DNA of 64,000 bases from NCBI GenBank assembly GCA_044353855.1, contig JBILBF010000001.1, forward strand, positions 434,001 through 498,000, in the 5' to 3' direction. Positions 49,929 to 60,295 of the stretch are shown piece by piece (position 1 is the first letter of the stretch; the number at the start of each line of letters is the position of its first letter). Below the pieces are notes generated by a model that saw only the letters and a program-made list of their open reading frames with translations, was not told where the DNA came from and searched no databases. This stretch comes from UKL13-3 sp044353855. Its GTDB lineage: Bacteria > Bacteroidota > Bacteroidia > UKL13-3. A program made the position numbers and the translations under genes.

Positions 49929-50549
49929 ATGCAGGCAAAACAGCTTTACATCATTCGCCACGGAGAAACAGAATACAACAGGCTCAATATAGTTCAGGGA
50001 AGTGGAGTAGATTTGGAGCTCAACAAAACGGGGCTGCAACAGTCAGCACAATTCTATAACGCTTATCAAAACCAGTCGTTTGATGTAGTCTATACTTCTT
50101 CGCTAAAACGGTCACAACAAAGTGTTGCGGGTTTTTTAGCACAAGGCATAAAACATTACATTATGCCCGAATTAAATGAGATTTCATGGGGGGATTTTGA
50201 AGGGAAACAGCAAACAGCTGAACAACAAGCTTCATATTGGCAAATGATTCAGCAATGGAGTGAGGGGAACTTGGATGCTAAAATTATAAATGGTGAAAGT
50301 CCAATAGAAATGCAACTCCGACAAAAAAGAGCATTGGATTTTATACTGGCACAAACACATGAACACAAGGTGCTTATTTGTATGCATGGTCGTGCTATGA
50401 AGAGTTTATTGTGTTTGTTGATGAACGAGCCTCTTACAAGCATGGAAACATTTACGCATAGCAACTTATGCCTATACCAACTTTCCTATCATAATGGGCT
50501 GTTTAAATTGATCGAGGCTCATAATACAAAACACCTTAGCCAAGATTAA
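49929..50549 (+). CDS. Histidine phosphatase family protein
   Basis: 206 residues. The phosphoglycerate-mutase-like signature RHGETEYN has the catalytic His11 after Arg10. The second Arg (YTSSLKRSQQS), the Glu (ELNEISWGDFEG) and the second His (ICMHGRAMKS) complete the active site. It dephosphorylates a small phosphorylated compound; likely candidates are cobalamin precursors or sugar phosphates, but the sequence gives no specificity. It stands alone between a hotdog thioesterase (opposite strand) and the large T9SS gene. Confidence 0.93.
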   Translation: MQAKQLYIIRHGETEYNRLNIVQGSGVDLELNKTGLQQSAQFYNAYQNQSFDVVYTSSLKRSQQSVAGFLAQGIKHYIMPELNEISWGDFEGKQQTAEQQASYWQMIQQWSEGNLDAKIINGESPIEMQLRQKRALDFILAQTHEHKVLICMHGRAMKSLLCLLMNEPLTSMETFTHSNLCLYQLSYHNGLFKLIEAHNTKHLSQD

Positions 50550-50614
50550 AACACCCATTGGCAGATTTTTTTTTGGTTAATTTGTTTAACTTTGGTCTTT
50601 TAAAAACCTAAGAT

Positions 50615-53600
50615 ATGAAAACAATTAAACTCTTTCTACTACTCTTATCATTATTCAGTTTATCACTCTCATCAGAAGCTCGTAAAATCAGATTTCGTGT
50701 TGATATGACAGGAGTGCCGGTGAGTACAAATGGGATATCAATTGCCGGAAACTTTAGAAATGTAAACTACGACTCGTTGGATGAAAATCCTAGTTTGATC
50801 AATTGGCAACCAGGAACCTATTTTTTGACCAACGGTGGTTCTGGAAATATCTATTCGGTGATACTCGATTTAGCCCCAAACTTAGCTTATGAATATAAGT
50901 TTGTCAATGATAATAATTGGGCAGGAGTAGAAGGTGTTCCTTCGGTTTGCTGGGTTAGTGGCTACAATAATAATCGTTGGACGTATGCCCCTTCAGGGAG
51001 TGATACGCTTAATTTGCCGGCTATACAATTTGGCCAAGCAGCTCCCATAGGTAAGGTTTATGTAGGTTTATCGGTAGACGCTAAAGGAATCACTGTTCAT
51101 CCTTCGGGAATGATGGTGTCCGGAACCTTCAATTTATGGGCACAATCGCCAATACACAATTATGTTGGTGACGGTTTATTTTCGGGGTCGATATATCGAA
51201 CGCAATTATTGCTAGACTCAGGAATGGAAGAGAAATATAAATTCTTGAATGGACCAAGTGGTTATGAACAAGTTTCCCTTAACTGCACAAGCGGTTTTTT
51301 TGGTGATCGCGTGTTAAATGTTGATGCCAATAAAAATATTCCAACGGTATGTTTCGAGAAGTGCGTTTCGTGCACTTATCCTATTGTTGATGTAACTACA
51401 GTTCAGTTTACCAGCAATTCAAAACTAACGTCTAATCCAATTATCGACTCCCCTGATTATGTGAGTCCAACGTTTGTAAATACGCAATTTAGAGATACTG
51501 TCATCGTTGAAGGGATCGTTGCCTTTAACCCACGTCACTATGCATTATCCGCATCCTCAAGAAAAGCATCAATCATTCAAAAGCTTGGTGGTGGACCATG
51601 GAGTGGAGTCATACTGAATGCAGACCCAACCGGATATGGAGTTAACCTAAGTGCATTTTTAACAGAAACACAGTTATATGCCAAAACCGCCAACCGCGGT
51701 CGACATATTAGGGCTGTTGGTCTTGTAAGAGCTTTCACCAATGAATCCCAAATAAACCTCATTCGCAATGGGATTGATTCTGCCATAACCTATTATGATA
51801 ACCAAGTGGAGGCTGCTTTAACCTATAGCAAAATTCCGATTTCTCAACTTAATATTGGTTCGGTGAATGCAACATCTATGCAAAAAGCAAGTGGAGAACA
51901 ATGGGAAGGGGTATTAGTACAATTGGATAGCGTAACAGTTGACTCGGTATGGGCAAGTGGTGCTTCACGTTTTGGTTGGAGGGTGAGGGATGTAAATAAT
52001 AATATAATTGAAATATCAGACTATTCCGGTTTTTATAGAAATGATAACAATGAAGATTCTGCCATCGCCAATACCTATTCACCTCCTAAAGCTGGCACTC
52101 AGTTATTATACATTAGAGGTATGGTAAGGGAGATTGTGTTATCAAGTATTCGTAGGTATCAAATTGCTCCTTTGTACCCAGAGGATGTGAAAACGATGCC
52201 TGCTCCTCCAATACCCGGAGCACAAGTAGGATTGTGGCAAGCACAAAACCCTGCATTCTCATCAGCAACCAATATTTGTTCTGTCAGTTCTCCTTCTGCT
52301 TCAGTGGTATGGATAGCAGGGCAAGACACCTCTAACAGTGTTGCAGGTCATCGGTTGGCGCGTTCAATCAACGGGGGAATGTCATGGACTCAAATTGCTA
52401 TTTCTGGTTTCGCTAACTATACTCCTTCTAATATTGTAGCTTTAAACAAAGATACCGCTTGGGTATCCATGTATAACTCAACAGGAGGAGGAGGTGTATT
52501 TAGAACCAATGATGGTGGACTTAATTGGACACAACAAACAACAGCATCATTCGCTGCTCCAGGAGGGTTTCCTAATTTTGTGCATTTCACATCGGCAACC
52601 AATGGCGTATGCATGGGTGATCCCAATGGAGGCTATTTTGAAATTTATACCACTACAAATGGAGGTGCTAACTGGACACGTGTTGCACAATCCGCTATTC
52701 CGGCCAACTTGCCGGGCGAATATGGCAGTGTAGATAAGTTTACCACAAGCGGATCAACCATTCATTTTATAACCAATTTGGGTCGGATCATTTCGTCAAC
52801 AAATGGTGGGCTTACTTGGAATGTCAACCAACCCATCATCAATGGCGATAATACTTACGTTCAATGGGTTTCTGCAAAATCAGCAACTGATGCGATAGCG
52901 TATTTAGCCACAACAGGATACACCAAAGAATATTTGGTGCAAACAACCAATGGTGGACTTAACTGGCAAGAAATAAAAAATGTAACTGGTTATTGGGGAA
53001 CTTATAACAAATCTGCCTATGCTCCTCTTTCAGGAAGTGAGGGTGTGCATGTTTCGCTTGACCAAAATAATGTTCGTGTTAGTTACAATAATGGGGTAGC
53101 ATGGGCTCCGCAAACCGAACTTCCACAATTAAATAGAGGCTATTACGGTGCTGTTGCTGCAGCTCCTGATGGTACAGTTTGGGTAAGTGGCCAATACCGC
53201 AGCTCAACCTCCACAGGTTTGTATAAACTAAACAAAGCAGCTGTTGATTTGGTTCCTATTCAAGCTCAATTTGGAGGAGGTAAAACCGCCTGTTTATTCC
53301 AAGATTCGATGGAGGTGAAATTATTAAATACAGGAACCTCAACCATTAATTTTAGCAGTACCCCGCTAATCATTACCTTTAATTTGGTAGGCAAGGGAAT
53401 AGGAGATACAGCTTTTAATACTACAGCTGATTTTGCGGATACAATAAGCAGTGGGTTGTTGGCTCCCGGACAAGTTCGAGTACAAAAATGGACGCGCGGT
53501 GTAATCAATACCCAGTTATTCGAAATCTACATGAAGGCATCGCTAAATTTTCCAGCAAACTCAACAGGTGCAGAATGGAACGATGTTTCGGGTCAATCTT

Positions 53601-56600
53601 TTACCAACGGAAAGCTAAGCACAATACTTGCCGATAGTGTAACAGGAAGCCCTGTAAGTTTAACTTATACAGGCTCTAAGGTTACGCTAACATGTATTGG
53701 CGCATTTACATCTATTCAATGGCAAAGTCAATTACCAAATGATACAAATTGGGTGAATGAGATGGGATTGGGATCCAATACACCACAATATACAGTTGTT
53801 GCAACTCAAACTAAAAACTATCGTGCTTTAGTTTGTGGAAGTATTTTAACAAATGCTTTAGCACTAAAAGTAGCTCAAGGAAATGCCGTTGGGTACACCT
53901 ATTATAATAACCAAACGAATGGCTCCATTAATAATAGAATTCAGTATTCTGGCAATAAAGTAACAGCAGTATTTACAGGCTCAATGGACAGCACAAATAC
54001 AACTACGCCTGATAGGGGTTCGTTTTACAATATCAATGCTGGTTCTGGATGGAATCCCCCTACAACTTCACGTTTTGAAAGCTTTCGTACTGGCTTTCCA
54101 TCAATGGCAGTAACGACCAATGGAAAAGAAATTGTAGTAGCACATAACGGAGCAACGGGAAAACTTTCGCTGTTCAGAAGAAATACAATTGGTAGTGGAG
54201 CATGGACCGAATTGATTGATATACTTGATGGAGGATGGCCTCGAATTGTAGCTGGTAATGGAGATACCATTCATGTGATAGCGCTTAGCAGTTTTACTAA
54301 TGCCGGAGCCGCTGTAAAATATTACAGAAGCACCAATGCAGGAACCAGTTGGGATATTGGAATTGATTTGCCTGGGTATTCGGTAGCCAATGGATTTGCA
54401 ACTACAAGTCCAGAAACCTACGCTATAAGTGCCAAAGGAAACGTGGTTTCTATAGCAGCAGGAGGATATACTAATAAACTCATGATATGGAAGTCGACTA
54501 ACAGCGGAGCCAACTGGAGCTCACAAACAGTAAAAACATTCCCTGCCGGATTTGATGGAAATACCATTACCCCCCAAACCGAAACAACAGATGGATCAGT
54601 AAGTATTACAATTGATAATACAAATAAAGTTCACCTATTTACCGGAAGAATGTTTTTGCAAGACGATATAGCCGGTGATAACGATTGGAGCTATTTCCCC
54701 TCAACAGATGGTTTGATGCATTGGAAAGAAGGATGGCCAACAGATTCGTTGGTGCTGATAGCCAGCGCAACAGCAACCGGAAATTATAATACAACAATTC
54801 ATCAAACCGGAACTGTGGGATTATGTACTTTCCCTGCGTCAACGGTAGATAGAAATTCAGGCGCGTTGTTCCTTACCTTTAATGTGCCAATGGATAATAC
54901 TGCTGATGGAATAACTTCTGTAAACAGGTACGATGTATTTGGGATGATGAGTAAAAATGGCGGACTGAATTGGTCGGCACCACAAAACCTTACGCAAAGA
55001 GCTGCTATTGGACTCGAAAGTGGGTTTGCTTCAATCATTAGTAATTCTTCTAACAAAGTACATATGTTATGGCAAAGCAGCACTACACCGGTTGCCACCA
55101 ATGATGGTCGCATCAACAGAAAAACCATATTGCATGAAGCAATCGATTACAATCGTTTTGCAAGCATTACTCAATACCAAATAGGACAATCACAGTTTTG
55201 TGGTGGCGATAGTGTTGATGTTTCGTATTTAGCCATTGGTGATTTTGCAACAGTTTCAGTTCAACTCTCAGATGCAAGTGGGTCATTTGCTAACCCGACA
55301 ATATTAGGTAATTTAGCTAATACCAATCAACCTACCACTCAGCGTGTTCGTATTCCTAATAATTTGGCTAATGGTGTGTATTCAATTCGGGTTGTATCAA
55401 ATACCAATATCGAATCGCAGGCATCGCAAACCATTGCCATCAACAAAGCACCAAATAAACCTCTTATTGTCAATACCCGCCCACTTGTTTTTTGCTCAGG
55501 TGATAGTACTGTACTCAAAGTAGATACAACTCAAATCGGTATTCACAATCATTTTTGGTATATTAACGGAGTTGAACAATTGAGCTGGTTCAACAATTTG
55601 CAGGTTACCATTAGTGCAACGTCCAACGTGCAAGTGTTATCAGATAATAACGGGTGCGCTGCTTGGTCTGATACCATTCGAATTACACGAAACAATAACC
55701 AAGCAATTTCAGCTAACATTACACCAGATACGTTAGCCTGTTTGGGTTCTGTATTAACGCTTAAAGCAATAATTGTTTCAGGCACACCAACGTCATATCA
55801 ATGGAAAAAAGGATCAATAGTAGTTGGAAGCAATAGCCCAAATTTGGTTTTGGGAACCGTAAATAATACTGTTGCAGGAGGGTATACCATTACCATTAAT
55901 AGTCAGTGTGCTGCCTTTGTTAGCGATACAATTAATGTAGGTATTAATACACCACCTGCAATTATTACTCAGCCCAATGATGTTATTACGTGTGATGGCT
56001 CTAATGCAATATTTGAAATAAATGCAAGTTCTCTTTCAGCAATTTCTTATAAGTGGAAACGCAACAACGTGGTTGTAGGAACAGATGCTACTTTAATTGT
56101 ATTGAATGCAGCCATTACAGATACAGGTGAATACACTTGTTTGGTTGGTAATAGCTGTGGAAATATAGTATCACAGGTAGCTAAACTTACCCTTTCTGAG
56201 GCTTTAAGCATCAATTCGGTATTAACGGATACTTCTGTTTGTAAAGGAAATATATTAGAGCTTTCTATCAATGTTTCGGGGTCAGATATTGATTATACTT
56301 GGTATAAAGACACGGCTATTGTAAGTAATAATTCCGCTCTTTTATTTAACAACATCGCCCTAAATGATTCGGGTAATTATTTTGTTGAAGTAAGTAATAG
56401 TTGCGGCTCGTTAGTAAGTAATATAGCTACTGTTTCGGTGAATGATGCTGCATTAGTGTCCATTGAACAAGTGTCAGGGGATACCTTAAGAGCGAATATT
56501 TCAGGAACATACACCTCTATAAACTGGTCAGTCAACGACTCACTCATTGACGGTGCTTCTGATACAATATTGCTTGCAAGAAAAAGCGGTAATTACGTGG

Positions 56601-56917
56601 CCAATGTTTTTTCAGGCAATAATTGTCAAAACACATCTGAACCTTTCCCATATTTTATAACGGGTTTAGCTAAGCAAAATGTAATCGAAAGTATTACGGT
56701 GTATCCAAATCCTGCAAATAATATCCTGTTCGTAAATGGCTTAAAAGGAATGGCTGTTTTAAGGATTACCGATTTGTTAGGCAAACAACTGTTTATTAAG
56801 GAAACGAACATCGACAATATTCAACTTGATGTTTCAGCATTGCTTCCAGGGATGTATTTAGTGCAAATACAAACAGAAGCTGGTTTTGCTGTCGAAAAAA
56901 TACATATCCAACGATAA
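50615..56917 (+). CDS. Giant T9SS-exported beta-propeller/Ig surface protein
   Basis: 2100 residues. Signal peptide, then two E-set/CBM-like repeats (about 20-245; ISIAGNFRN...YEYKFVN and MMVSGTFNLW...EKYKFLN), an OB-like segment (about 285-530), a first BNR/YCF48-like propeller with Asp-box-like units (TNDGGLNWTQQ, TTNGGANWTR; about 535-880), a linker and Ig-like domain (about 880-1090), a second propeller (about 1090-1515; STNAGTSWDIG, STNSGANWSSQ), several Ig-like domains (about 1520-1950; YKWKRNN...GEYTCLVGNSCG) and a C-terminal T9SS type A sorting domain (VYPNPANNILFVNGL to KIHIQR). It is secreted or surface-anchored by T9SS. No hydrolase triad is visible, so adhesion or glycan binding is the likely role. 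Confidence 0.92.
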   Translation: MKTIKLFLLLLSLFSLSLSSEARKIRFRVDMTGVPVSTNGISIAGNFRNVNYDSLDENPSLINWQPGTYFLTNGGSGNIYSVILDLAPNLAYEYKFVNDNNWAGVEGVPSVCWVSGYNNNRWTYAPSGSDTLNLPAIQFGQAAPIGKVYVGLSVDAKGITVHPSGMMVSGTFNLWAQSPIHNYVGDGLFSGSIYRTQLLLDSGMEEKYKFLNGPSGYEQVSLNCTSGFFGDRVLNVDANKNIPTVCFEKCVSCTYPIVDVTTVQFTSNSKLTSNPIIDSPDYVSPTFVNTQFRDTVIVEGIVAFNPRHYALSASSRKASIIQKLGGGPWSGVILNADPTGYGVNLSAFLTETQLYAKTANRGRHIRAVGLVRAFTNESQINLIRNGIDSAITYYDNQVEAALTYSKIPISQLNIGSVNATSMQKASGEQWEGVLVQLDSVTVDSVWASGASRFGWRVRDVNNNIIEISDYSGFYRNDNNEDSAIANTYSPPKAGTQLLYIRGMVREIVLSSIRRYQIAPLYPEDVKTMPAPPIPGAQVGLWQAQNPAFSSATNICSVSSPSASVVWIAGQDTSNSVAGHRLARSINGGMSWTQIAISGFANYTPSNIVALNKDTAWVSMYNSTGGGGVFRTNDGGLNWTQQTTASFAAPGGFPNFVHFTSATNGVCMGDPNGGYFEIYTTTNGGANWTRVAQSAIPANLPGEYGSVDKFTTSGSTIHFITNLGRIISSTNGGLTWNVNQPIINGDNTYVQWVSAKSATDAIAYLATTGYTKEYLVQTTNGGLNWQEIKNVTGYWGTYNKSAYAPLSGSEGVHVSLDQNNVRVSYNNGVAWAPQTELPQLNRGYYGAVAAAPDGTVWVSGQYRSSTSTGLYKLNKAAVDLVPIQAQFGGGKTACLFQDSMEVKLLNTGTSTINFSSTPLIITFNLVGKGIGDTAFNTTADFADTISSGLLAPGQVRVQKWTRGVINTQLFEIYMKASLNFPANSTGAEWNDVSGQSFTNGKLSTILADSVTGSPVSLTYTGSKVTLTCIGAFTSIQWQSQLPNDTNWVNEMGLGSNTPQYTVVATQTKNYRALVCGSILTNALALKVAQGNAVGYTYYNNQTNGSINNRIQYSGNKVTAVFTGSMDSTNTTTPDRGSFYNINAGSGWNPPTTSRFESFRTGFPSMAVTTNGKEIVVAHNGATGKLSLFRRNTIGSGAWTELIDILDGGWPRIVAGNGDTIHVIALSSFTNAGAAVKYYRSTNAGTSWDIGIDLPGYSVANGFATTSPETYAISAKGNVVSIAAGGYTNKLMIWKSTNSGANWSSQTVKTFPAGFDGNTITPQTETTDGSVSITIDNTNKVHLFTGRMFLQDDIAGDNDWSYFPSTDGLMHWKEGWPTDSLVLIASATATGNYNTTIHQTGTVGLCTFPASTVDRNSGALFLTFNVPMDNTADGITSVNRYDVFGMMSKNGGLNWSAPQNLTQRAAIGLESGFASIISNSSNKVHMLWQSSTTPVATNDGRINRKTILHEAIDYNRFASITQYQIGQSQFCGGDSVDVSYLAIGDFATVSVQLSDASGSFANPTILGNLANTNQPTTQRVRIPNNLANGVYSIRVVSNTNIESQASQTIAINKAPNKPLIVNTRPLVFCSGDSTVLKVDTTQIGIHNHFWYINGVEQLSWFNNLQVTISATSNVQVLSDNNGCAAWSDTIRITRNNNQAISANITPDTLACLGSVLTLKAIIVSGTPTSYQWKKGSIVVGSNSPNLVLGTVNNTVAGGYTITINSQCAAFVSDTINVGINTPPAIITQPNDVITCDGSNAIFEINASSLSAISYKWKRNNVVVGTDATLIVLNAAITDTGEYTCLVGNSCGNIVSQVAKLTLSEALSINSVLTDTSVCKGNILELSINVSGSDIDYTWYKDTAIVSNNSALLFNNIALNDSGNYFVEVSNSCGSLVSNIATVSVNDAALVSIEQVSGDTLRANISGTYTSINWSVNDSLIDGASDTILLARKSGNYVANVFSGNNCQNTSEPFPYFITGLAKQNVIESITVYPNPANNILFVNGLKGMAVLRITDLLGKQLFIKETNIDNIQLDVSALLPGMYLVQIQTEAGFAVEKIHIQR

Positions 56918-56939
56918 TATTTTTTGTTTCATATCACGT

Positions 56940-56972
56940 AAGGAGTCGGCATCAAAACCGACTCCTTTTTTT
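56940..56972 (+). terminator. Rho-independent terminator
   Basis: AAGGAGTCGG (56940-56949) pairs with CCGACTCCTT (56958-56967) around an 8-nt loop, followed by a T-run to 56972. Confidence 0.9.
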
Positions 56973-57030
56973 ATAAGCGGTTCTTCGAGCTTAATTACAT
57001 CTTGTATATTCGAAGCCTAAATTTTCTCTA

Positions 57031-59157
57031 ATGAAAAAAATGACCATAATAGTAGCGACAACTGTTTTGATTAGCTGTGGCAAAAACAAGCAAAAAATGA
57101 TAACAACGATGACGTATCCCGAAACAAAAAAAGGTGATGTAATAGACAGTTATTTTGGAACAAACATAACCGACCCTTACCAATGGTTGGAGAACGATAC
57201 CGCAGCTGATGTTCAAGCATGGGTGAAAGCCGAAAACGAAGTAACACAAAATTATTTGTCGCACATTCCATATCGCGATAACATTAAAAAAAGACTTACA
57301 CAAATTTGGGATTTCCCAAAATACTCAAGCCCATTTAAAGAGGGTGATTGGTTTTACTTTTTTAAAAACGAGGGACTTCAAAATCAAAGTATCTTGTATC
57401 GCCAAAAAGGATTGGATGGCAATCCCGAAGTCTTTTTGGATCCTAATAAATTGAGTGGAGATGGAACAGCCTCTTTGGCTAGTTTTACATTTAGCAAAAA
57501 CCATAAACTATGCGCTGTAGGTGTAGCACAAAGTGGTAGCGATTGGAATGAGCTATTTGTGATGGATGTAGAAACCAAAGAAAAATTAACAGATAAAATA
57601 GAATGGGTTAAGTTTAGCGGAGCAACCTGGAAAGGCAACGGTTTTTATTATAGCCGCTACGATGCACCGATAAAAGGCAAAGAGTTTAGCAACCAAAATG
57701 AGTGTATGAAAATATACTTCCACACCATTGGCACAGCACAAACTGCCGATGAATTGGTGTATGAAGATAAGCTACATCCATTGCGTTATTTTAATGCGGG
57801 CCTTACCGAAGATGAACGTTTTATGTTTATCAATATTAGCGAAGGTACAAGCGGAAACGAAATACTCATTAGAGATTTAAGTAAAAACGAAACGCAATTT
57901 AAAACACTATTTAAGGGCTTTAATAATAATTTTAATGTGGTTGATAATATTGGAGATAAGCTGCTGGCCACAACAGATAAAGGAGCTGCTAAATACCGTC
58001 TAATAGAAGTTGATCCAGCAAATCCGGATGAAAAAAACTGGAAAACCATCATACCAGAAAATGATGATTTATTAGAAAGTGTATCACATTGGAATGGAAA
58101 ATTATTTGCCAATTACTTAAAAGATGCGAGTACGCGTTTGTATAAAATGAATGCCGATGGAACAGCTAAAGAAGAAATAATATTACCTGGAATTGGAACG
58201 GCAACTGGTATTGGTGGCAAAAAAGAAGATACCGAAACCTTTTATACGTTTACATCATTTACCAACCCAGGCGAGATTTACAAATACGACTTGGCAACAG
58301 GCAAATCTGAACTTTTTCGCAAAACTGAAGTAAACTTTGATGCCAATAATTTTGAAACCAAGCAAGTATTTTATACTTCAAAAGATGGGACAAAAGTACC
58401 TATGTTTATTATGCACAAAAAAGGATTGAAATTGGATGGAACAAACCCAACATTATTGTACGGTTATGGAGGGTTTAATATTTCCCTCACTCCTTCGTTT
58501 AGTGTTTCGCGTATGATGTTTTTGGAGCAAGGTGGTGTATATGTAATTGCTAGTTTACGTGGTGGTGGAGAGTATGGCGAAGACTGGCATAAAGCAGGCA
58601 TGTTGGCTAAAAAACAAAATGTATTTGACGATTTTATTGCAGCTGCAGAGTTTTTAATTTCCGAAAAATATACTTCATCCGAAAAGTTAGCTATTAATGG
58701 TGGTAGCAATGGTGGGTTATTGGTTGGAGCCTGTATGACCCAACGTCCCGAGTTGTTTAAAGTAGCCATGCCTGCTGTTGGGGTATTGGATATGCTAAAA
58801 TACCACAAATATACTATTGGCTGGGGTTGGGCTGTAGAGTATGGTAGTAGCGATAAAAAAGAAGACTTTGATTACTTAATAAAATACTCGCCTTTGCACA
58901 ATGTAAAAGCTGGAATCAATTACCCCGCTACTTTAATAATGACAGCCGATCATGATGACAGGGTGGTACCTGCACATAGTTTTAAGTTTGCTGCCGAGTT
59001 GCAAAGCAAACAGCTTAATGACGGAAACCCAACCCTTATTCGAATTGATAGTAAAGCGGGGCATGGTGCTGGAAAGCCAACAACTAAATTGATTGAAGAC
59101 GCCACCGATATGTGGAGTTTTGTATTGTGGAATTTAGGGGTATTGGAGGTAAAATAA
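57031..59157 (+). CDS. Prolyl oligopeptidase family (S9A) lipoprotein
   Basis: 708 residues. The N-terminus is a lipoprotein signal (TIIVATTVLISCGKNK), so the enzyme is membrane-anchored, unlike cytosolic mammalian POP. A seven-bladed propeller spans about 90-440 and the alpha/beta-hydrolase domain about 445-708. Active-site elements: GGSNGGLLVG (catalytic Ser559), TADHDDRVVP (Asp) and DSKAGHGAGK (His). It cleaves short peptides after proline. It lies between two terminators, so it is monocistronic. A -7-like TATATTCG lies at 57005-57012. Confidence 0.95.
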   Translation: MKKMTIIVATTVLISCGKNKQKMITTMTYPETKKGDVIDSYFGTNITDPYQWLENDTAADVQAWVKAENEVTQNYLSHIPYRDNIKKRLTQIWDFPKYSSPFKEGDWFYFFKNEGLQNQSILYRQKGLDGNPEVFLDPNKLSGDGTASLASFTFSKNHKLCAVGVAQSGSDWNELFVMDVETKEKLTDKIEWVKFSGATWKGNGFYYSRYDAPIKGKEFSNQNECMKIYFHTIGTAQTADELVYEDKLHPLRYFNAGLTEDERFMFINISEGTSGNEILIRDLSKNETQFKTLFKGFNNNFNVVDNIGDKLLATTDKGAAKYRLIEVDPANPDEKNWKTIIPENDDLLESVSHWNGKLFANYLKDASTRLYKMNADGTAKEEIILPGIGTATGIGGKKEDTETFYTFTSFTNPGEIYKYDLATGKSELFRKTEVNFDANNFETKQVFYTSKDGTKVPMFIMHKKGLKLDGTNPTLLYGYGGFNISLTPSFSVSRMMFLEQGGVYVIASLRGGGEYGEDWHKAGMLAKKQNVFDDFIAAAEFLISEKYTSSEKLAINGGSNGGLLVGACMTQRPELFKVAMPAVGVLDMLKYHKYTIGWGWAVEYGSSDKKEDFDYLIKYSPLHNVKAGINYPATLIMTADHDDRVVPAHSFKFAAELQSKQLNDGNPTLIRIDSKAGHGAGKPTTKLIEDATDMWSFVLWNLGVLEVK

Positions 59158-59174
59158 CGGTTATTCGAGTATAC

Positions 59175-59213
59175 AAAAACACCCGATTGACAACTTGTTA
59201 TTCGGGTGTTTTT
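59175..59213 (+). terminator. Rho-independent terminator
   Basis: AAAAACACCCGA (59175-59186) and TCGGGTGTTTTT (59202-59213) are perfect 12-bp arms with a 15-nt loop; T-rich sequence follows. The next 210 bases are gene-free except for the promoter at 59366. Confidence 0.85.
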
Positions 59214-59365
59214 ATTTTTATGCTACCATCCTCATACAATCATCTTTTATTTTGTAACAACCAATTTAACAATAACAAATCCACTTCTCGAAACATAGAG
59301 AGGCCTCCTTCACTCACCTACCAAATTTTTGAACTCACCTATTTTTATCTTGTTCGTGCCTATTG

Positions 59366-59399
59366 TTGTTCGTGTAATAAGATATTAAACATACGTTTG
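59366..59399 (+). promoter_or_regulatory. Putative promoter of the LiaF-LytSR operon
   Basis: TTG (59366-59368), 23-nt spacer, TACGTTTG (59392-59399; exact TAnnTTTG). The first gene starts at 59427, giving a leader of about 22 nt. Confidence 0.55.
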
Positions 59400-59426
59400 T
59401 AGTGTAATTAAAAAATATACGATACA

Positions 59427-60275
59427 GTGAATAGAGATGAACAGTGCGATGTGAAATGGAAAAAGTACCAACACTCACCAACAGGTAAAATACTTGCAGG
59501 AATATGGGTGGTGGCTGTTGGTGGCGTTTTGTTATCTCGTCAGTTAGGGGTTGAATATCCAATTTGGTTATTTACTTGGCCAGTAATGCTTATGGCTATT
59601 GGTATTTACATTGGCGCTCGCCATATGTTCTGCAATCCAGGTTGGATAATTACCGTTACTATTGGCGGCCTGTTTTTATGGGATTTGATATCACCCGATT
59701 TTCAATTATCAACGTATATCTGGCCTGTACTAGTCATATTGGCGGGTGTACTTATGATTTTTAAACCTCAAAGAAAACAATATTTTTTAAGCGAACACAA
59801 ACGTTATCGTCCATACATGAAAGAAGAAAGAAGTAGTGTTACAGCTGAAAATGGAGCACCCCTTTACACACATGAAAATATAGATGGGGCTGCTAACGAA
59901 GATTGGCAATACCGTAAATCAAGAGAAGAAAATACCCAGCAAGATTATTTGGAGTCTGTAGCAATTTTTGGTGCGGTTCGCAAAAGTGTTTTATCTAAAA
60001 AATTTAAAGGGGGTGAGATTATTTGTGTATTTGGAGGTGCTGAAATAAATTTTATGCAAGCGGATATTCAAGGTAAAGTAGTGTTAGATATTACGTGCGT
60101 ATTAGGAGGTGCAAAATTAATTATCCCTTCGCATTGGGATGTACAACCCGAAACGTTGGCTATACTAGGAGGTATTGAAGACAAGCGTCAAATAAATGCT
60201 AATGTATCAACCGATAAAATATTGCTACTAAAAGGCACAACTTGCCTTGGCGGTATCGAAATAAAAAGCTTTTAA
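59427..60275 (+). CDS. LiaF-like membrane protein (toast-rack type), GTG start
   Basis: 282 residues. The first 120 residues hold four membrane helices (LAGIWVVAVGGVLLSRQLG, WLFTWPVMLMAIGIYIG, WIITVTIGGLFLWDL, WPVLVILAGVLMIF). After a charged linker the C-terminus is the LiaF-type beta-helical domain: VAIFGAVRKSVLSKKFKGGEIICVFGGAEINFMQADI ... CVLGGAKLIIPSHWDVQPETLAILGGIEDKR. LiaF modulates LiaRS-type envelope-stress systems. No ATG is in frame nearby; GTG at 59427 is the best start. It heads a four-gene run with a LytS/LytTR pair, so it probably tunes that kinase. Confidence 0.9.
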   Translation: MNRDEQCDVKWKKYQHSPTGKILAGIWVVAVGGVLLSRQLGVEYPIWLFTWPVMLMAIGIYIGARHMFCNPGWIITVTIGGLFLWDLISPDFQLSTYIWPVLVILAGVLMIFKPQRKQYFLSEHKRYRPYMKEERSSVTAENGAPLYTHENIDGAANEDWQYRKSREENTQQDYLESVAIFGAVRKSVLSKKFKGGEIICVFGGAEINFMQADIQGKVVLDITCVLGGAKLIIPSHWDVQPETLAILGGIEDKRQINANVSTDKILLLKGTTCLGGIEIKSF

Positions 60276-60295
60276 ACACGATAAAAAAACAAACT

